NCBI RefSeq assembly: GCF_044923475.1
Contig: NZ_CP137338.1
Location: 2,852,001 to 2,916,000 of the forward strand
From: JAAURS01 sp044923475
GTDB taxonomy: Bacteria > Cyanobacteriota > Cyanobacteriia > Thermosynechococcales > Thermosynechococcaceae
Length of the DNA: 64,000 bases
Direction of reading: 5' to 3'
Shown here: positions 47,751 through 55,919 of the stretch, one piece after another
Numbering within the stretch: the stretch's first letter is position 1
Layout of the letters: each line of letters opens with the position of its first letter
Notes under the pieces: model-generated
Told to the model about the DNA's origin: nothing
Seen by the model: only the letters and a program-made list of their open reading frames with translations
Databases searched by the model: none
Program-made: the position numbers and the translations under genes

Positions 47751-47794
47751 TATCACCAGCTTTAGCGATATTTACGTGGCTAAAGCTGGTGATA
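47751..47794. terminator. 16-bp perfect inverted repeat between convergent genes
   Basis: TATCACCAGCTTTAGC (47751-47766) and its exact complement (47779-47794) flank a 12-nt loop. It starts one base after the aminotransferase stop, and its right arm contains the last codons and stop of the convergent WYL fragment. There is no U-tract. It most likely acts as a bidirectional terminator closing the biosynthetic operon. Confidence 0.65.
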
Positions 47795-48196
47795 ACGATT
47801 GCTAAGCCGTTGTGCCGCGTTAGCATGTTTTTGAATGAGTTCTGGCGGAGCCAATACTAAAGCCCGATCCATAAAGCGGTAGAGCCATCGACTAAATTCG
47901 TCGAGAGAGCGCGAGGGTAAGAGAACTTCATAGTCAACATATTGTGGCAGTCCATTAGATCCTTTGGGGCCTTTGCGGATGGTCTGCCGTAGATGTCGTT
48001 TTTCTCCCTCTGTGATAAACGGAATCACATCTGAAAAGAAACGAGCCTTAACGTGATTCAACTCTAATAAGCCAGCTCGCTCTGCCATTTGCTCTTGAGG
48101 ATTGCCAAGAAAAAGCCCCCACCCAGCTTGAAGAAGATCGTGAGCTACAGACATTTGCTGAATTTGAGCGTCAATGCCACGTTCAGGTTGGTCTAA
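47780..48196 (-). pseudogene. C-terminal fragment of a WYL-domain regulator, truncated by an IS
   Basis: The reading frame is open from the IS edge at 48196 to the stop at 47780 (138 codons); an internal ATG lies at 48154. VDYEVLLPSRSLDEFSRWLYRFMDR followed by a polar helix looks like the C-terminal extension of WYL-domain transcription factors. The N-terminal HTH and most of the WYL fold are missing and are not found beyond the element. It is probably non-functional. The family call rests on a short segment. Confidence 0.55.
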
Positions 48197-49937
48197 CCCA
48201 CATTCCGCAGGTGCGGAATTAGAATGAGGTATTTTAGCGCTCCACTAAGCCATGAGTTCAATACCCCAGGAAATCCAAGTTCAGAATCTTGACCATTTAG
48301 GGATTGTCGCCGGAATCATTGATGAGATTGGTCTGGTTGAGCAAGTAGACGAATTACTGGGGATTCATCCACAAGCAGGGGTGACACTCGGTCAAATCCT
48401 CAAGGCGATGATATTGAATGGATTAGGGTTTGTCAGTGTGCCATTGTATCTGTTTAGTCAGTTCTTTGAAGGCAAAGCCATCGAGCACTTGTTGGGCAAA
48501 GGAATCGAAGCATCCCACTTGAACGATGACCGATTGGGTCGAGCCTTAGACCGCTTTTACGAATACGGCGTGACCAACCTCTTTACGACCCTGGCCTTAA
48601 AGGCCGCCCAACAGTTTGGGGTTGAAACAGAGCGTGTGCACCTAGACAGTACTTCTATGAGCGTAGAGGGGCAATATGTCCCTAAAGATTCGACAGTCAC
48701 CCAAGTACCAGAAGAAGCTCAACCCATCAGCGCGATCGCGCTGACCTATGGATATTCCAGAGACCGTCGACCCGACTTAAAACAGTTCCTCATGGACACG
48801 ATCTGTAGTGGAGATGGCGACGTACCGTTGTATCTGAGGGTAGCTGACGGGAATGAAGTCGATGGAGTGGGCTTTAGAACCGTCATCCACGAATATCGTC
48901 AGGATTGGTCATTTGACGGATTGAGAGTGGCAGACGCAGCCCTATTCACTGCCGAAAATCTCAAACAAATGGGGAGCCTCAAATGGGTTAGCCGCGTCCC
49001 CTTGACCCTCAATCAAGCGCAAGAAGTGATTGCACAAGTGACCCCCTCTGTGGAGTGGAAAGGCGTTGGCACGGGGTATCGATTGATTGGGGTTTGTACG
49101 ACCTATGCCGGAATTAGGCAACGGTGGGTGGTCGTTGAAAGCGATCAACGCAAAGATGCAGACCTCAAACAGTTACAAAAACGCGTCGAGCAACAGGAGC
49201 ACCGTCAACGCCGTCACCTCGAACAACTGTGCAAAGAATCCTTTGCCTGTGAAGCTGATGCAATCAAGGCTATCAACGCGTTTGAGCAGACTTTACACTA
49301 TTGCCAACTCACGGACGTCTCAGTGCTCAAGAAAGTCCATCATGGCAAACGAGGGCGTCCTAAATCCGATGCTGTCTGTGAGGAGAGGTTTTATCCCCAA
49401 GCAACGCTAGTTCACAACATCGAGGCCATTGCAGCCCAACAGAGCATTGTGGGGCGCTTTATTTTGGCGACCAATGTGCTTGATTGTGATGAGCTATCTG
49501 CGGTGGAGGTATTACAGGAATACAAAAATCAGCAATCGAGCGAGCGGGGATTTCGGTTTCTCAAAGACCCTTTGTTTTTCACCTCCAGTGTCTTTCTCAA
49601 ATCCCAAGAGCGCATTATGGCTTTGGCGATGGTGATGGCGTTATGTCTGCTGGTTTATACCCTGGCGCAACGCAAGCTCCGAAAAGCTTTGAGTGAGGCT
49701 CATGCGGGTATTCCCAATCAACTCGGTAAAATGACTGATACTCCCACGATGAAATGGGTGTTTCAGTGTTTTCAGGCGATCCATCTGGTGGTCGTCTCAG
49801 GTCACAGACAAGTCTCAAATCTCTCTCCTCAACGGCTTAAGATTTTGCAATTCCTTGGCGCATCCTGTGGCCGATATTACCTTTTGGAGTAAGGCTCTAA
49901 AATTCTCACACTAACGGGCTGACCTGCGGAATGTGGG
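48197..49937 (+). mobile_element. IS1634-like insertion sequence, 1741 bp
   Basis: Perfect 16-bp terminal inverted repeats CCCACATTCCGCAGGT (48197-48212) and its complement (49922-49937) bracket one transposase gene. The flanking bases (GTCTAA on the left, AGATAT on the right) show no target duplication. The sequences on the two sides look like parts of different genes, so a deletion or rearrangement probably followed insertion. Confidence 0.9.
48252..49892 (+). CDS. IS1634-family DDE transposase
   Basis: A 546-aa full-length transposase. The N-terminus (LDHLGIVAGIIDEIGLVEQVDE) is the DUF4277-like segment typical of IS1634 transposases in cyanobacteria. DDE candidates: Asp in HLDSTSMSV near 131, Asp in VADAALFTAENL near 226, and Glu in QSSERGFRFLKDP near 430. 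The frame is intact and the gene sits inside perfect TIRs, so the element may still be mobile. Confidence 0.9.
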   Translation: MSSIPQEIQVQNLDHLGIVAGIIDEIGLVEQVDELLGIHPQAGVTLGQILKAMILNGLGFVSVPLYLFSQFFEGKAIEHLLGKGIEASHLNDDRLGRALDRFYEYGVTNLFTTLALKAAQQFGVETERVHLDSTSMSVEGQYVPKDSTVTQVPEEAQPISAIALTYGYSRDRRPDLKQFLMDTICSGDGDVPLYLRVADGNEVDGVGFRTVIHEYRQDWSFDGLRVADAALFTAENLKQMGSLKWVSRVPLTLNQAQEVIAQVTPSVEWKGVGTGYRLIGVCTTYAGIRQRWVVVESDQRKDADLKQLQKRVEQQEHRQRRHLEQLCKESFACEADAIKAINAFEQTLHYCQLTDVSVLKKVHHGKRGRPKSDAVCEERFYPQATLVHNIEAIAAQQSIVGRFILATNVLDCDELSAVEVLQEYKNQQSSERGFRFLKDPLFFTSSVFLKSQERIMALAMVMALCLLVYTLAQRKLRKALSEAHAGIPNQLGKMTDTPTMKWVFQCFQAIHLVVVSGHRQVSNLSPQRLKILQFLGASCGRYYLLE

Positions 49938-50103
49938 AGATATCAATACAGCTCAGGTCAATTTGATTTGGGCAAGGGGTCAGGAACTGGCCTCTGTAGA
50001 CGATGATGGGTCAGCTCTACTTGAAACCCCGGTCAACACCGGAGGGTTCAAGCAACTTACCCAGATGAAACGTCAGAAACTCCTAGCTCAACGAAGTAGC
50101 TAG
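49936..50103 (+). pseudogene. Possible C-terminal remnant of a TnpB-like gene
   Basis: Directly after the IS, 55 codons stay open to a TAG at 50101-50103. GDINTAQVNLI resembles the RDxNAA segment near the end of TnpB proteins, and the tail MKRQKLLAQRSS is basic. The upstream part is absent. The match is short, so the identity is tentative. Confidence 0.3.
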
Positions 50104-50118
50104 GGGTAGTTCATCCTC

Positions 50119-50550
50119 TCAGCTATCGGATAACGAGCGAATATAATTTGGGCAAGGCGACAAACTGTTAACCAGCACTCGATCCGCAGTCCAGAATTCA
50201 GCACCGCACAGTTCCGCACAAGCTAGAAAAGCAGCATCGTACAAAGTGGTCAGATCGTGTTGAGAGGCGATCGCCCAAGCCTTCGCTCGTAAATCCGAGC
50301 GATCGATAAACTCTATCGGAAGCTGCTGAAAATCCTCAAAGCAAGCTAGGGACTCGTCACGAGTCAGTAAGCCGCGCCGAACCTTTTTGCGCAAAACTGA
50401 CCCCACTTCAGCCCAAGCAAAACAAGGAGCCACTAACCTACGGGAAGTAGAAATCGCATCTAGAATTAGCACTTCAGCCTTGTCCGAATTGTCTTCTGGG
50501 GTGAGGTAAGGAATCAGAACGCTGGAGTCGAGACACAGCACTCTAGGCAT
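50119..50550 (-). CDS. vapC: PIN-domain toxin (VapC-like)
   Basis: A 143-aa PIN-domain ribonuclease. The acidic metal site is readable as D8 (CLDSSVLIPYL), E48 (WAEVGS), D105 (TLYDAAFLACAE) and D123 (FWTADRVL). VapC toxins cleave RNA, often tRNA, when the antitoxin is lost. I chose the ATG at 50550 (MPRVLCLDSS) over a longer frame because PIN domains begin with this strand and because it overlaps the antitoxin end by 8 nt, the usual coupling. Confidence 0.87.
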   Translation of the reverse strand: MPRVLCLDSSVLIPYLTPEDNSDKAEVLILDAISTSRRLVAPCFAWAEVGSVLRKKVRRGLLTRDESLACFEDFQQLPIEFIDRSDLRAKAWAIASQHDLTTLYDAAFLACAELCGAEFWTADRVLVNSLSPCPNYIRSLSDS

Positions 50551-50797
50551 GACGACCTTCGCCAGAGCGGAGTTCGCGAATTTCAGCCACAGACCTCGGT
50601 TGAACGCCAGTGCGTTGGAGAATGGCTTGCCGCCTCGATCGAATGCGATCGTGCGCGGCAATCGCTTGGCGGCGGTGGACCTCATGGTCGAGGGCTTCTA
50701 CCACCAAATCGTTGAAGGATTCCTCGTCAACCTTTAAGGCTTTTGCTCGAGCCAGCAATCCAGAAGGAAAGCGGATCGTGATGCTTTCGCGCTGCAT
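50543..50797 (-). CDS. Ribbon-helix-helix antitoxin (VapB-like)
   Basis: An 84-aa protein beginning with a short strand-helix-helix (ESITIRFPSGLLARAKAL) like RHH/CopG antitoxins, followed by a charged, Arg-rich C-terminus suited to wrapping a PIN toxin. It is transcribed ahead of the toxin with an 8-nt overlap. In such operons the antitoxin dimer binds its own promoter. The upstream DNA has a short direct repeat (ACTGTA twice, read on this strand) that could be the operator. Confidence 0.75.
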   Translation of the reverse strand: MQRESITIRFPSGLLARAKALKVDEESFNDLVVEALDHEVHRRQAIAAHDRIRSRRQAILQRTGVQPRSVAEIRELRSGEGRHA

Positions 50798-50937
50798 AAT
50801 GGTTTCACACTACAGTTACAGTATATGCAACCATTTTAGCCTAAAATCGACTGTTTGAATGCAGCGCCCCTTGTTCGCTAGAGTTTCGCTAGATATAAGA
50901 TATTAGGCCAATATTTTATGTTAAAAGCTTGACGACT

Positions 50938-50954
50938 GTAGCGCAACAAGCTAC
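50938..50954. promoter_or_regulatory. Candidate operator of the HigBA-like operon
   Basis: GTAGC and GCTAC, separated by seven bases, lie 10 nt before the toxin start, within a TTGACG-containing promoter-like stretch (from about 50930). HigA antitoxins repress from such palindromes. The arms are only five bases long. Confidence 0.35.
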
Positions 50955-50963
50955 GGTTGGGCT

Positions 50964-51242
50964 ATGATTCAATCATTCAGGCACAAAGGGTTAGAAGCCT
51001 TCTTTCGCAAAGGAGCCACGTCCGGCATTCAACCCGATCATGTCAAACGGCTCCGGTTGCAGTTGGCGATTTTGGACACGGCACAAAGCCTCCAAGACAT
51101 TGCGCTCCCAGGTTTTGGACTGCATCCATTGAAAGGGAAGGCTCAAGGGCGATGGTCGATCGAGGTCAACGGCAATTGGCGGCTAACTTTTGAGCTTGTC
51201 GAGGGCGACGTTTTGATTTTGGACTATGAGGATTACCACTGA
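50964..51242 (+). CDS. higB: HigB-like toxin
   Basis: A 92-aa RelE/ParE-superfamily protein of the HigB type. Typical features are FRHKGLEAFF at the start, LHPLKGKAQGRWSIEVNGNWRLTFEL in the core, and a terminal VLILDYEDYH. HigB toxins cleave ribosome-bound mRNA. The toxin precedes the antitoxin, the usual HigBA order, and the stop and start share one base at 51242. Confidence 0.9.
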   Translation: MIQSFRHKGLEAFFRKGATSGIQPDHVKRLRLQLAILDTAQSLQDIALPGFGLHPLKGKAQGRWSIEVNGNWRLTFELVEGDVLILDYEDYH

Positions 51243-51532
51243 TGAGAATGCACAATCCCCCCCATCCAGGCGAAGTCATTGACGGCATTTATCTAGAGCC
51301 GTTTGACGTGAGCATCCGAACGATGGCAGCGCAATTGGGCGTTAGTCCCTCCACTTTCGGTCGTGTCGTGTCTGGCAAAAATGCAGTCAGTCCCGACATG
51401 GCGATCCGGTTATCGAAAGTTTTAGGGCGATCGCCGGAAAGTTGGCTTCAGATGCAGGCGAATTACGATCTGTGGGTTGCTCAACAGCAGAATCCGCACG
51501 ACGAACTAGTGGCTTATGAGTTTGCAAACTAG
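51242..51532 (+). CDS. higA: HigA-like HTH antitoxin
   Basis: A 96-aa Xre-type HTH protein with the HigA signature: HPGEVIDGIYLEP, then the helix-turn-helix MAAQLGVSPSTFGRVVSGKN, then SPDMAIRLSKVLGRSPESWL. It neutralises HigB and represses the operon. Its coupling to higB (one-base overlap) supports co-expression. Confidence 0.92.
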   Translation: MRMHNPPHPGEVIDGIYLEPFDVSIRTMAAQLGVSPSTFGRVVSGKNAVSPDMAIRLSKVLGRSPESWLQMQANYDLWVAQQQNPHDELVAYEFAN

Positions 51533-51675
51533 GTGAATGTCCCGATCGTTTCTTGCAAGATCCGCTCGGAAGAATCAAGCCGATCTTGTTTTGATCGGGA
51601 AATGTGCCATTACCCATTTACCCACTTTTATATGACAGAATAGTGCTAGAGCGTTTTTTGGGGTGAAGGGCCTTC

Positions 51676-51966
51676 ATGTCAGACCTTGATTTTCGTACCG
51701 TCAAAGAGATTGTCGAACCGGATAGTCGGGGTCGTTTTAGCATTGGTGCGATCGCCAAAAGCAAAACCTACCGCGTCCAGATAAATGATGCAGGGCAGAT
51801 TTTGCTAGATCCGGTAGTTGCGGTGCCGGAGCGGGAGCTATGGCTGTGGCAGAATTCTGAGGCGATCGCATCGGTGCAACGGGGGATTGAGCAGGCTGGA
51901 GCAGGAGAAGTTCACGATCTGGATTCCTTTGCTCAATATGCAGAGATGGAGCTTGAGGACGAATGA
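51676..51966 (+). CDS. Antitoxin of a RelE/ParE-type pair (AbrB-like N-terminus)
   Basis: A 96-aa acidic protein. The N-terminal part (IVEPDSRGRFSIGAIAKSKTYRVQIND) looks like a swapped-hairpin/AbrB-type DNA-binding element, and the C-terminal helix is acidic (DLDSFAQYAEMELEDE). It overlaps the following RelE-like toxin by 4 nt. This is an inferred antitoxin; I do not recognise a named family with certainty. Confidence 0.7.
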   Translation: MSDLDFRTVKEIVEPDSRGRFSIGAIAKSKTYRVQINDAGQILLDPVVAVPERELWLWQNSEAIASVQRGIEQAGAGEVHDLDSFAQYAEMELEDE

Positions 51967-52253
51967 GGTTTCGTCTTGTCTTGACCAGTGAGGCCAAAGA
52001 TGTTTTGAAAGAACTAGCGAAATCTGACCCCAAGAAGCACAAGAAAGTGCTAAAGACCTTGGGACTGATAGAAACGAATCTACGGCATCCTGGATTGAAG
52101 ACGCATAAGTACGACTCGCTTCAAGGCCCGAAAGGAGAAGAGGTGTTTGAAGCGTATGTTGAAAATCGAACGCCGGGAGCGTATCGAGTGTTTTGGTTTT
52201 ACGGGCCAGGGAGCAGCCAAATTACCATTGTGGCGATCACTCCCCACCCTTAA
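51963..52253 (+). CDS. RelE/ParE-superfamily toxin
   Basis: A 96-aa small basic protein with the RelE-like pattern: RLVLTSEAKDVLKELAK at the N-terminus, LKTHKYDSLQGPKGEEVFEAYVEN in the middle, and YRVFWFYGPGSSQITIVAITPHP at the C-terminus. It overlaps its partner by 4 nt. The likely activity is ribosome-dependent mRNA cleavage, by family. Confidence 0.8.
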   Translation: MRFRLVLTSEAKDVLKELAKSDPKKHKKVLKTLGLIETNLRHPGLKTHKYDSLQGPKGEEVFEAYVENRTPGAYRVFWFYGPGSSQITIVAITPHP

Positions 52254-52277
52254 CTGCTGTATTGAAATGCAGGCATT

Positions 52278-53534
52278 ATGAGCGTTCCAGCCGTCAAACT
52301 CATTCCCGTCACCACATCAGCGATCGTCGCTTCTCCTTCCGCTTCAGCCAACGAAAGCCGGACTGCTAGTGCAAAGCGATCGCATCGAGGCCGAACCGCC
52401 CAAATTGCCACGCCGACTGATATCCGCTGGCCTGTGGTGCAGGAGTACTTGAGAAGCAGCAGCCTATCGCCCAATAGTCGAAAGCTTTACGAGCGCGAGC
52501 TAAAGCGATTTTTGGGTTGGACGCAATGTCGATGGTCTGAACTTCAGTCTCGACATTTGGGACTTTATAAAGCCTATTTGATGGAATTAGAGGTTGCATC
52601 GGGTAAAAAGCTTTCCAAGAACAGCCTCAACAGCGCTCTGACAGCCCTCAAAAGCTTTTTTCGATGGCTGTGTCAGTTTCACCCCGAGCTATGCCTTAAG
52701 AACCCGACTGAAGGGGTGAAGTTCGAGCGGGTGCCCATGCCTCCGGCCCAGAGTCTGAAGCCGGAGGAGATGGAAAGGGTTTGGAGTGCGATCGCCCAGC
52801 GTAACGAAACGCGCTTGCGAGACTTTGCGATGGTGCAACTGCTCAGCCATAACCTGCGCGCGGGAGAAGTCGCTTCAGCAAACGTGGGTTCCTTTGATGG
52901 TCGCCTAATCACGCTGACAGAAACTAAGAACAATAAGCCCCGCATCGTACCGCTGTCTGAAGAGGGACAGCTAACAATCCAGAATTATCTTGAATGGCGG
53001 CGCGGCCAGGGCGAAGCGTTGACACCGGAAAGTCCTTTGATTTTGTCGCATCATCAAGGGTGGGAAGGCGATCGCCTGAGCTATCACGGCATCTATTTCG
53101 CAGTGGAGCGCATTGGAGAATTAGCGGGACTGCCAGACCTGCACCCGCATCAGTTTCGGCATACAGGAGCAACGGAGCTGCTGCGGATGGGCATGGACCC
53201 AGCCCATGCAAAACTGTTGACCGGGCACGCGGATGAGCGATCGTTCCGGCGCTATGTGTTGGCGGTGGAGCAGGAGGCGGCGATCGCGGCGTACTATCGA
53301 CTCAAAGGGGAGGGTCAGGCTGAGAAGGTCGTCTATGCCAAAAACCTGAGTCGCGAACAGCGTCAACTATTGATGGCGATGGCTGAGCTGACGCAGATGC
53401 AGCCGCTCTATCAGGATGACCTCGACAAGGGTGAGATTACCTTTGCGGAGTTATGGCAGGAAAATGCGATCCATCTGGAGCGGATGGTGGCCGAGGTGTG
53501 GCAGTTGCCGGAAAAGTTGGGCGTGCTTGTTTGA
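52278..53534 (+). CDS. Tyrosine recombinase / integrase
   Basis: A 418-aa site-specific recombinase. An N-terminal SAM-like core-binding domain (WPVVQEYLRSSSLSPNSRKLYERELKRF) precedes the catalytic domain: first Arg in HNLRAGE near 194, HQFRHTGAT near 290-293, GHADERSFRRY near 316-328 with the nucleophilic Tyr at its end. All catalytic residues are present. It starts 24 nt after a toxin-antitoxin pair. It extends beyond the catalytic core by about 90 residues of unknown role. Confidence 0.9.
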   Translation: MSVPAVKLIPVTTSAIVASPSASANESRTASAKRSHRGRTAQIATPTDIRWPVVQEYLRSSSLSPNSRKLYERELKRFLGWTQCRWSELQSRHLGLYKAYLMELEVASGKKLSKNSLNSALTALKSFFRWLCQFHPELCLKNPTEGVKFERVPMPPAQSLKPEEMERVWSAIAQRNETRLRDFAMVQLLSHNLRAGEVASANVGSFDGRLITLTETKNNKPRIVPLSEEGQLTIQNYLEWRRGQGEALTPESPLILSHHQGWEGDRLSYHGIYFAVERIGELAGLPDLHPHQFRHTGATELLRMGMDPAHAKLLTGHADERSFRRYVLAVEQEAAIAAYYRLKGEGQAEKVVYAKNLSREQRQLLMAMAELTQMQPLYQDDLDKGEITFAELWQENAIHLERMVAEVWQLPEKLGVLV

Positions 53535-53591
53535 GAAGGTCGGACTCTTGGTGCGCAGCTTTCGTTCTTGAACAAGACAGCGGGCTGTGGA

Positions 53592-53655
53592 AAGGCGATC
53601 GCTCCAGAAGCAAGCTGAGGCTCAATTTTTTGCGGTGCTGGGGTAAGAGGGGTTT
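53592..53655 (+). repeat. Copy A of an integrase 3'-end repeat
   Basis: This 64-bp segment matches 57416-57479 at 62 of 64 positions. Read in frame it encodes RRSLQKQAEAQFFAVLG-stop, the end of a tyrosine recombinase like the fragment at 55084-55494. It does not belong to the intact integrase just upstream, which ends differently. A short hairpin AGGGG-TTTCG-CCCCT (53648-53662) covers its right edge. Confidence 0.8.
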
Positions 53656-53737
53656 CGCCCCTGGCTTTCTTGTTGTAGTACGATCGCCCGATCTTGCATA
53701 CTGGATTGACCATCAAGAAACCCAACCTTCCCAGGCA

Positions 53738-55078
53738 TTAATTGGACAACTGCGATCGCCCTGCAATTGTCTTGTGTAGCCAGATCAACACCAGGCCGAT
53801 CGCGACAAAGGCGAGGGCAAGCAAATGGCTGGCTTGCGAGGCAAAGGTAATCAGAATCAGATTGGATACCAGGGCAAGAACTGGAATCACTGCGGGAATC
53901 TTTAGTCTTCCAGGGTTGTGAGGCTGACGGCGTTTAACGATCAGCAGCGATACATTCACCAGACAAAACATCACCAAAATCAACGTCGCGGTGGTTCCGG
54001 CCAAAAATTGCAACGTGCCTGACAAAGCAAGCAGAATGGCGATCGGCAGAATCACCAGAAATGTCCGGTAGGGGGTGAGGCGGGCGGGATGCAGTTTGCC
54101 TAACCAGGCCGGAAGTAACCCTTCTCGCGACATGCCAAATAACAATCGGGAGGCGGTGACAAAGTTCAACAAGGCCGTATTCAGCACGGCAAATAGAGCG
54201 ATGATAGTAAACACCACTGCTGGAAAATTTGGCTGGGCGCGGCGAACCACATCCAATAGAGGCGCACTTGATACACTCAGTTCCGCCGGGGTTAAGACTC
54301 GCGTGGCTAACCAGGACACCAGAATGTAAATCACTCCCGCAATACTGAGAGCCAGCAAAATGGCTTTGGGGACATTCTGTTCTGGATTTTTCACCTCCTC
54401 CGCCACATTCACAATATCCTCAAAACCAATGAAGGCATAAAAGGCCAAAGCCGCCCCCTGTAGAATGGCCGTTATCCCGATCGCGCTACCATCGGGAAGC
54501 GTATTAGTCACCGCAGGTGCATTACCCCCCAGTACAAACGCCACAGAAACAAAAATCACAACAATCAGGCCGGAGACTTCCATTGTGGTACAAACGATGT
54601 TGAGGGCAGACGATTCCTGCATCCCGCGAAAGTTGACAAACGTCAGTCCAGCAAACAGCGCCAGCACGATCGCCCAGGGCGGAATCACAGGCAAAAACGC
54701 ATTCAGATAGCCCGCAAAGGCGATCGATAAGGTTGCCATCGACACCAGACAGGTACAGAACATCAGCCAGCCCACCAGCATTGATAGCCATTCCTGCCGA
54801 AAGGCGGTATGCACAAAATAGGCGACACCCCCACTTTTCGGCAGACGGCTGCCCAATTCGGCATAGCTAAGGGCAGTCAGAGCCGCCACCAGCATCGCCA
54901 CGAGAAACGAAATCCACACCATTGAGCCAGACAAACCGACAATTTTGCCAACCACGGCATAAATTCCGGCTCCTAAAATGTCGCCAACGCCGTAAATGAC
55001 CAGTGTCGTTAATCCAAACACTCGTTTCAACGATTCAGTCTCATCATCCGGTGTTTCAGCTTCGGGATGGAGTGTCAT
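53738..55078 (-). CDS. APC-superfamily amino acid permease
   Basis: A 446-aa membrane transporter with about 12 hydrophobic segments. LTTLVIYGVGDILGAGIYAVVG at the N-terminus is the family's TM1 signature, and FIGFEDIVNVAEEVKNPEQNVPKAI is the conserved loop after TM6. It should import or exchange an amino acid or polyamine. I chose ATG 55078 (MTLHPEAETP) over a longer frame that runs into integrase sequence. Substrate is unknown. It lies between two integrase remnants, which suggests it may be cargo of the accessory region. Confidence 0.88.
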   Translation of the reverse strand: MTLHPEAETPDDETESLKRVFGLTTLVIYGVGDILGAGIYAVVGKIVGLSGSMVWISFLVAMLVAALTALSYAELGSRLPKSGGVAYFVHTAFRQEWLSMLVGWLMFCTCLVSMATLSIAFAGYLNAFLPVIPPWAIVLALFAGLTFVNFRGMQESSALNIVCTTMEVSGLIVVIFVSVAFVLGGNAPAVTNTLPDGSAIGITAILQGAALAFYAFIGFEDIVNVAEEVKNPEQNVPKAILLALSIAGVIYILVSWLATRVLTPAELSVSSAPLLDVVRRAQPNFPAVVFTIIALFAVLNTALLNFVTASRLLFGMSREGLLPAWLGKLHPARLTPYRTFLVILPIAILLALSGTLQFLAGTTATLILVMFCLVNVSLLIVKRRQPHNPGRLKIPAVIPVLALVSNLILITFASQASHLLALAFVAIGLVLIWLHKTIAGRSQLSN

Positions 55079-55083
55079 AGTAG

Positions 55084-55494
55084 TTTCTCGTTCAATCTGG
55101 CTTCCATCATAGTGTGGGCCAAGTGCCGTTGCTGTCGGACGCGGCACAGACCCTGGAAGTCTATCTGAACTTCCGGCGCTGCTGGGGCGAAGACCTTGCT
55201 GCCGAGTCGCCGTTGTTTCTATCGGCCTCGAACAATAGCAAAGGCGATCGCTTGGGCTATTGGGGGATCTACGAGGTCGTGAAGGAGTTGGCCGCGATCG
55301 CTGGGGTCAAAGGGGCTCATCCGCACCAAGGGCGACACACGATCGCGACGGAAATGGTTACGCGGGGGATGGATCCATTGCTGGCACGTCAGATCGCGCG
55401 GCACAAGTCGGAGATGAGTTTTGAGCGCTATAGTAAGCGTTCATTGCAAAAGCAGGCTGAGGCTCAGTTTCAGTCGCTAATGGGGGAGGGGTAA
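55084..55494 (+). pseudogene. C-terminal fragment of a second tyrosine recombinase
   Basis: The frame is open from 55084; the first candidate start is GTG 55114. Recombinase homology runs from VPLLSDAAQTLEVYL to the stop and includes HPHQGRHTIATE and RHKSEMSFERYSKRS, so the HxxR histidine/arginine and the nucleophilic Tyr remain. The core-binding domain and first catalytic Arg are missing. It aligns with the last ~170 residues of the intact integrase upstream but is clearly a different lineage. The break lies immediately upstream of the divergent permease. Confidence 0.8.
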
Positions 55495-55524
55495 GAGATG
55501 GGCAGAAGGATGCAAACTTGCGTA

Positions 55525-55911
55525 CTATGTCTCGGTTTGAGGTGGGATGATTTCAATTCCGTATTTGGGAGCTATGGTAAGAATTTTATGTAAATCTTCA
55601 TCTGTTAATGATGCACCTGCGGTAATTTGACCGTTCACTACTTTTCCAACTTCAGCAATAAACTTTTCAAAGCCAGCAGGAGTCACCCAGATTAACATCT
55701 TCGCTGAGGTATGGGTGGTATTTGTAAAACGGTGAAGCTGCCCTTTGGGAGAATAAAGGAACGTTCCAGCCGTTGCATTCAGTGTTTGGTCATCAAGCTG
55801 AAATTCAATTTCACCCTCCTGAACGAAGAATGATTCATGTTCATGGCTATGTCGATGTGGTGGCGTACCGCCTTGAGGTGCAACAATTACTTCAAAAAGA
55901 GCGTAGGCATC
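55525..55911 (-). pseudogene. 3' part of a cupin gene split by an IS
   Basis: 128 codons of a single-domain cupin: DAYALFEVIVAPQGG, the metal-binding PPHRHSHEHESFFVQEGEIEF and the second-motif HRF in GQLHRFTN. The apparent ATG beyond 55920 lies inside the insertion sequence and is spurious. The missing N-terminal 35 codons are at 57260-57364. Joined across one copy of the 8-bp duplication, the two parts give an uninterrupted 163-residue protein (GEETG then DAYALFE). Confidence 0.88.
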
Positions 55912-55919
55912 GCCTGTTT

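Noticed and set aside
53530..53740. Small coding gene on the plus strand after the integrase
   Set aside because: The open frame across 53453-53779 mostly overlaps the integrase end and the integrase-tail repeat. The only meaningful reading is the short recombinase tail.
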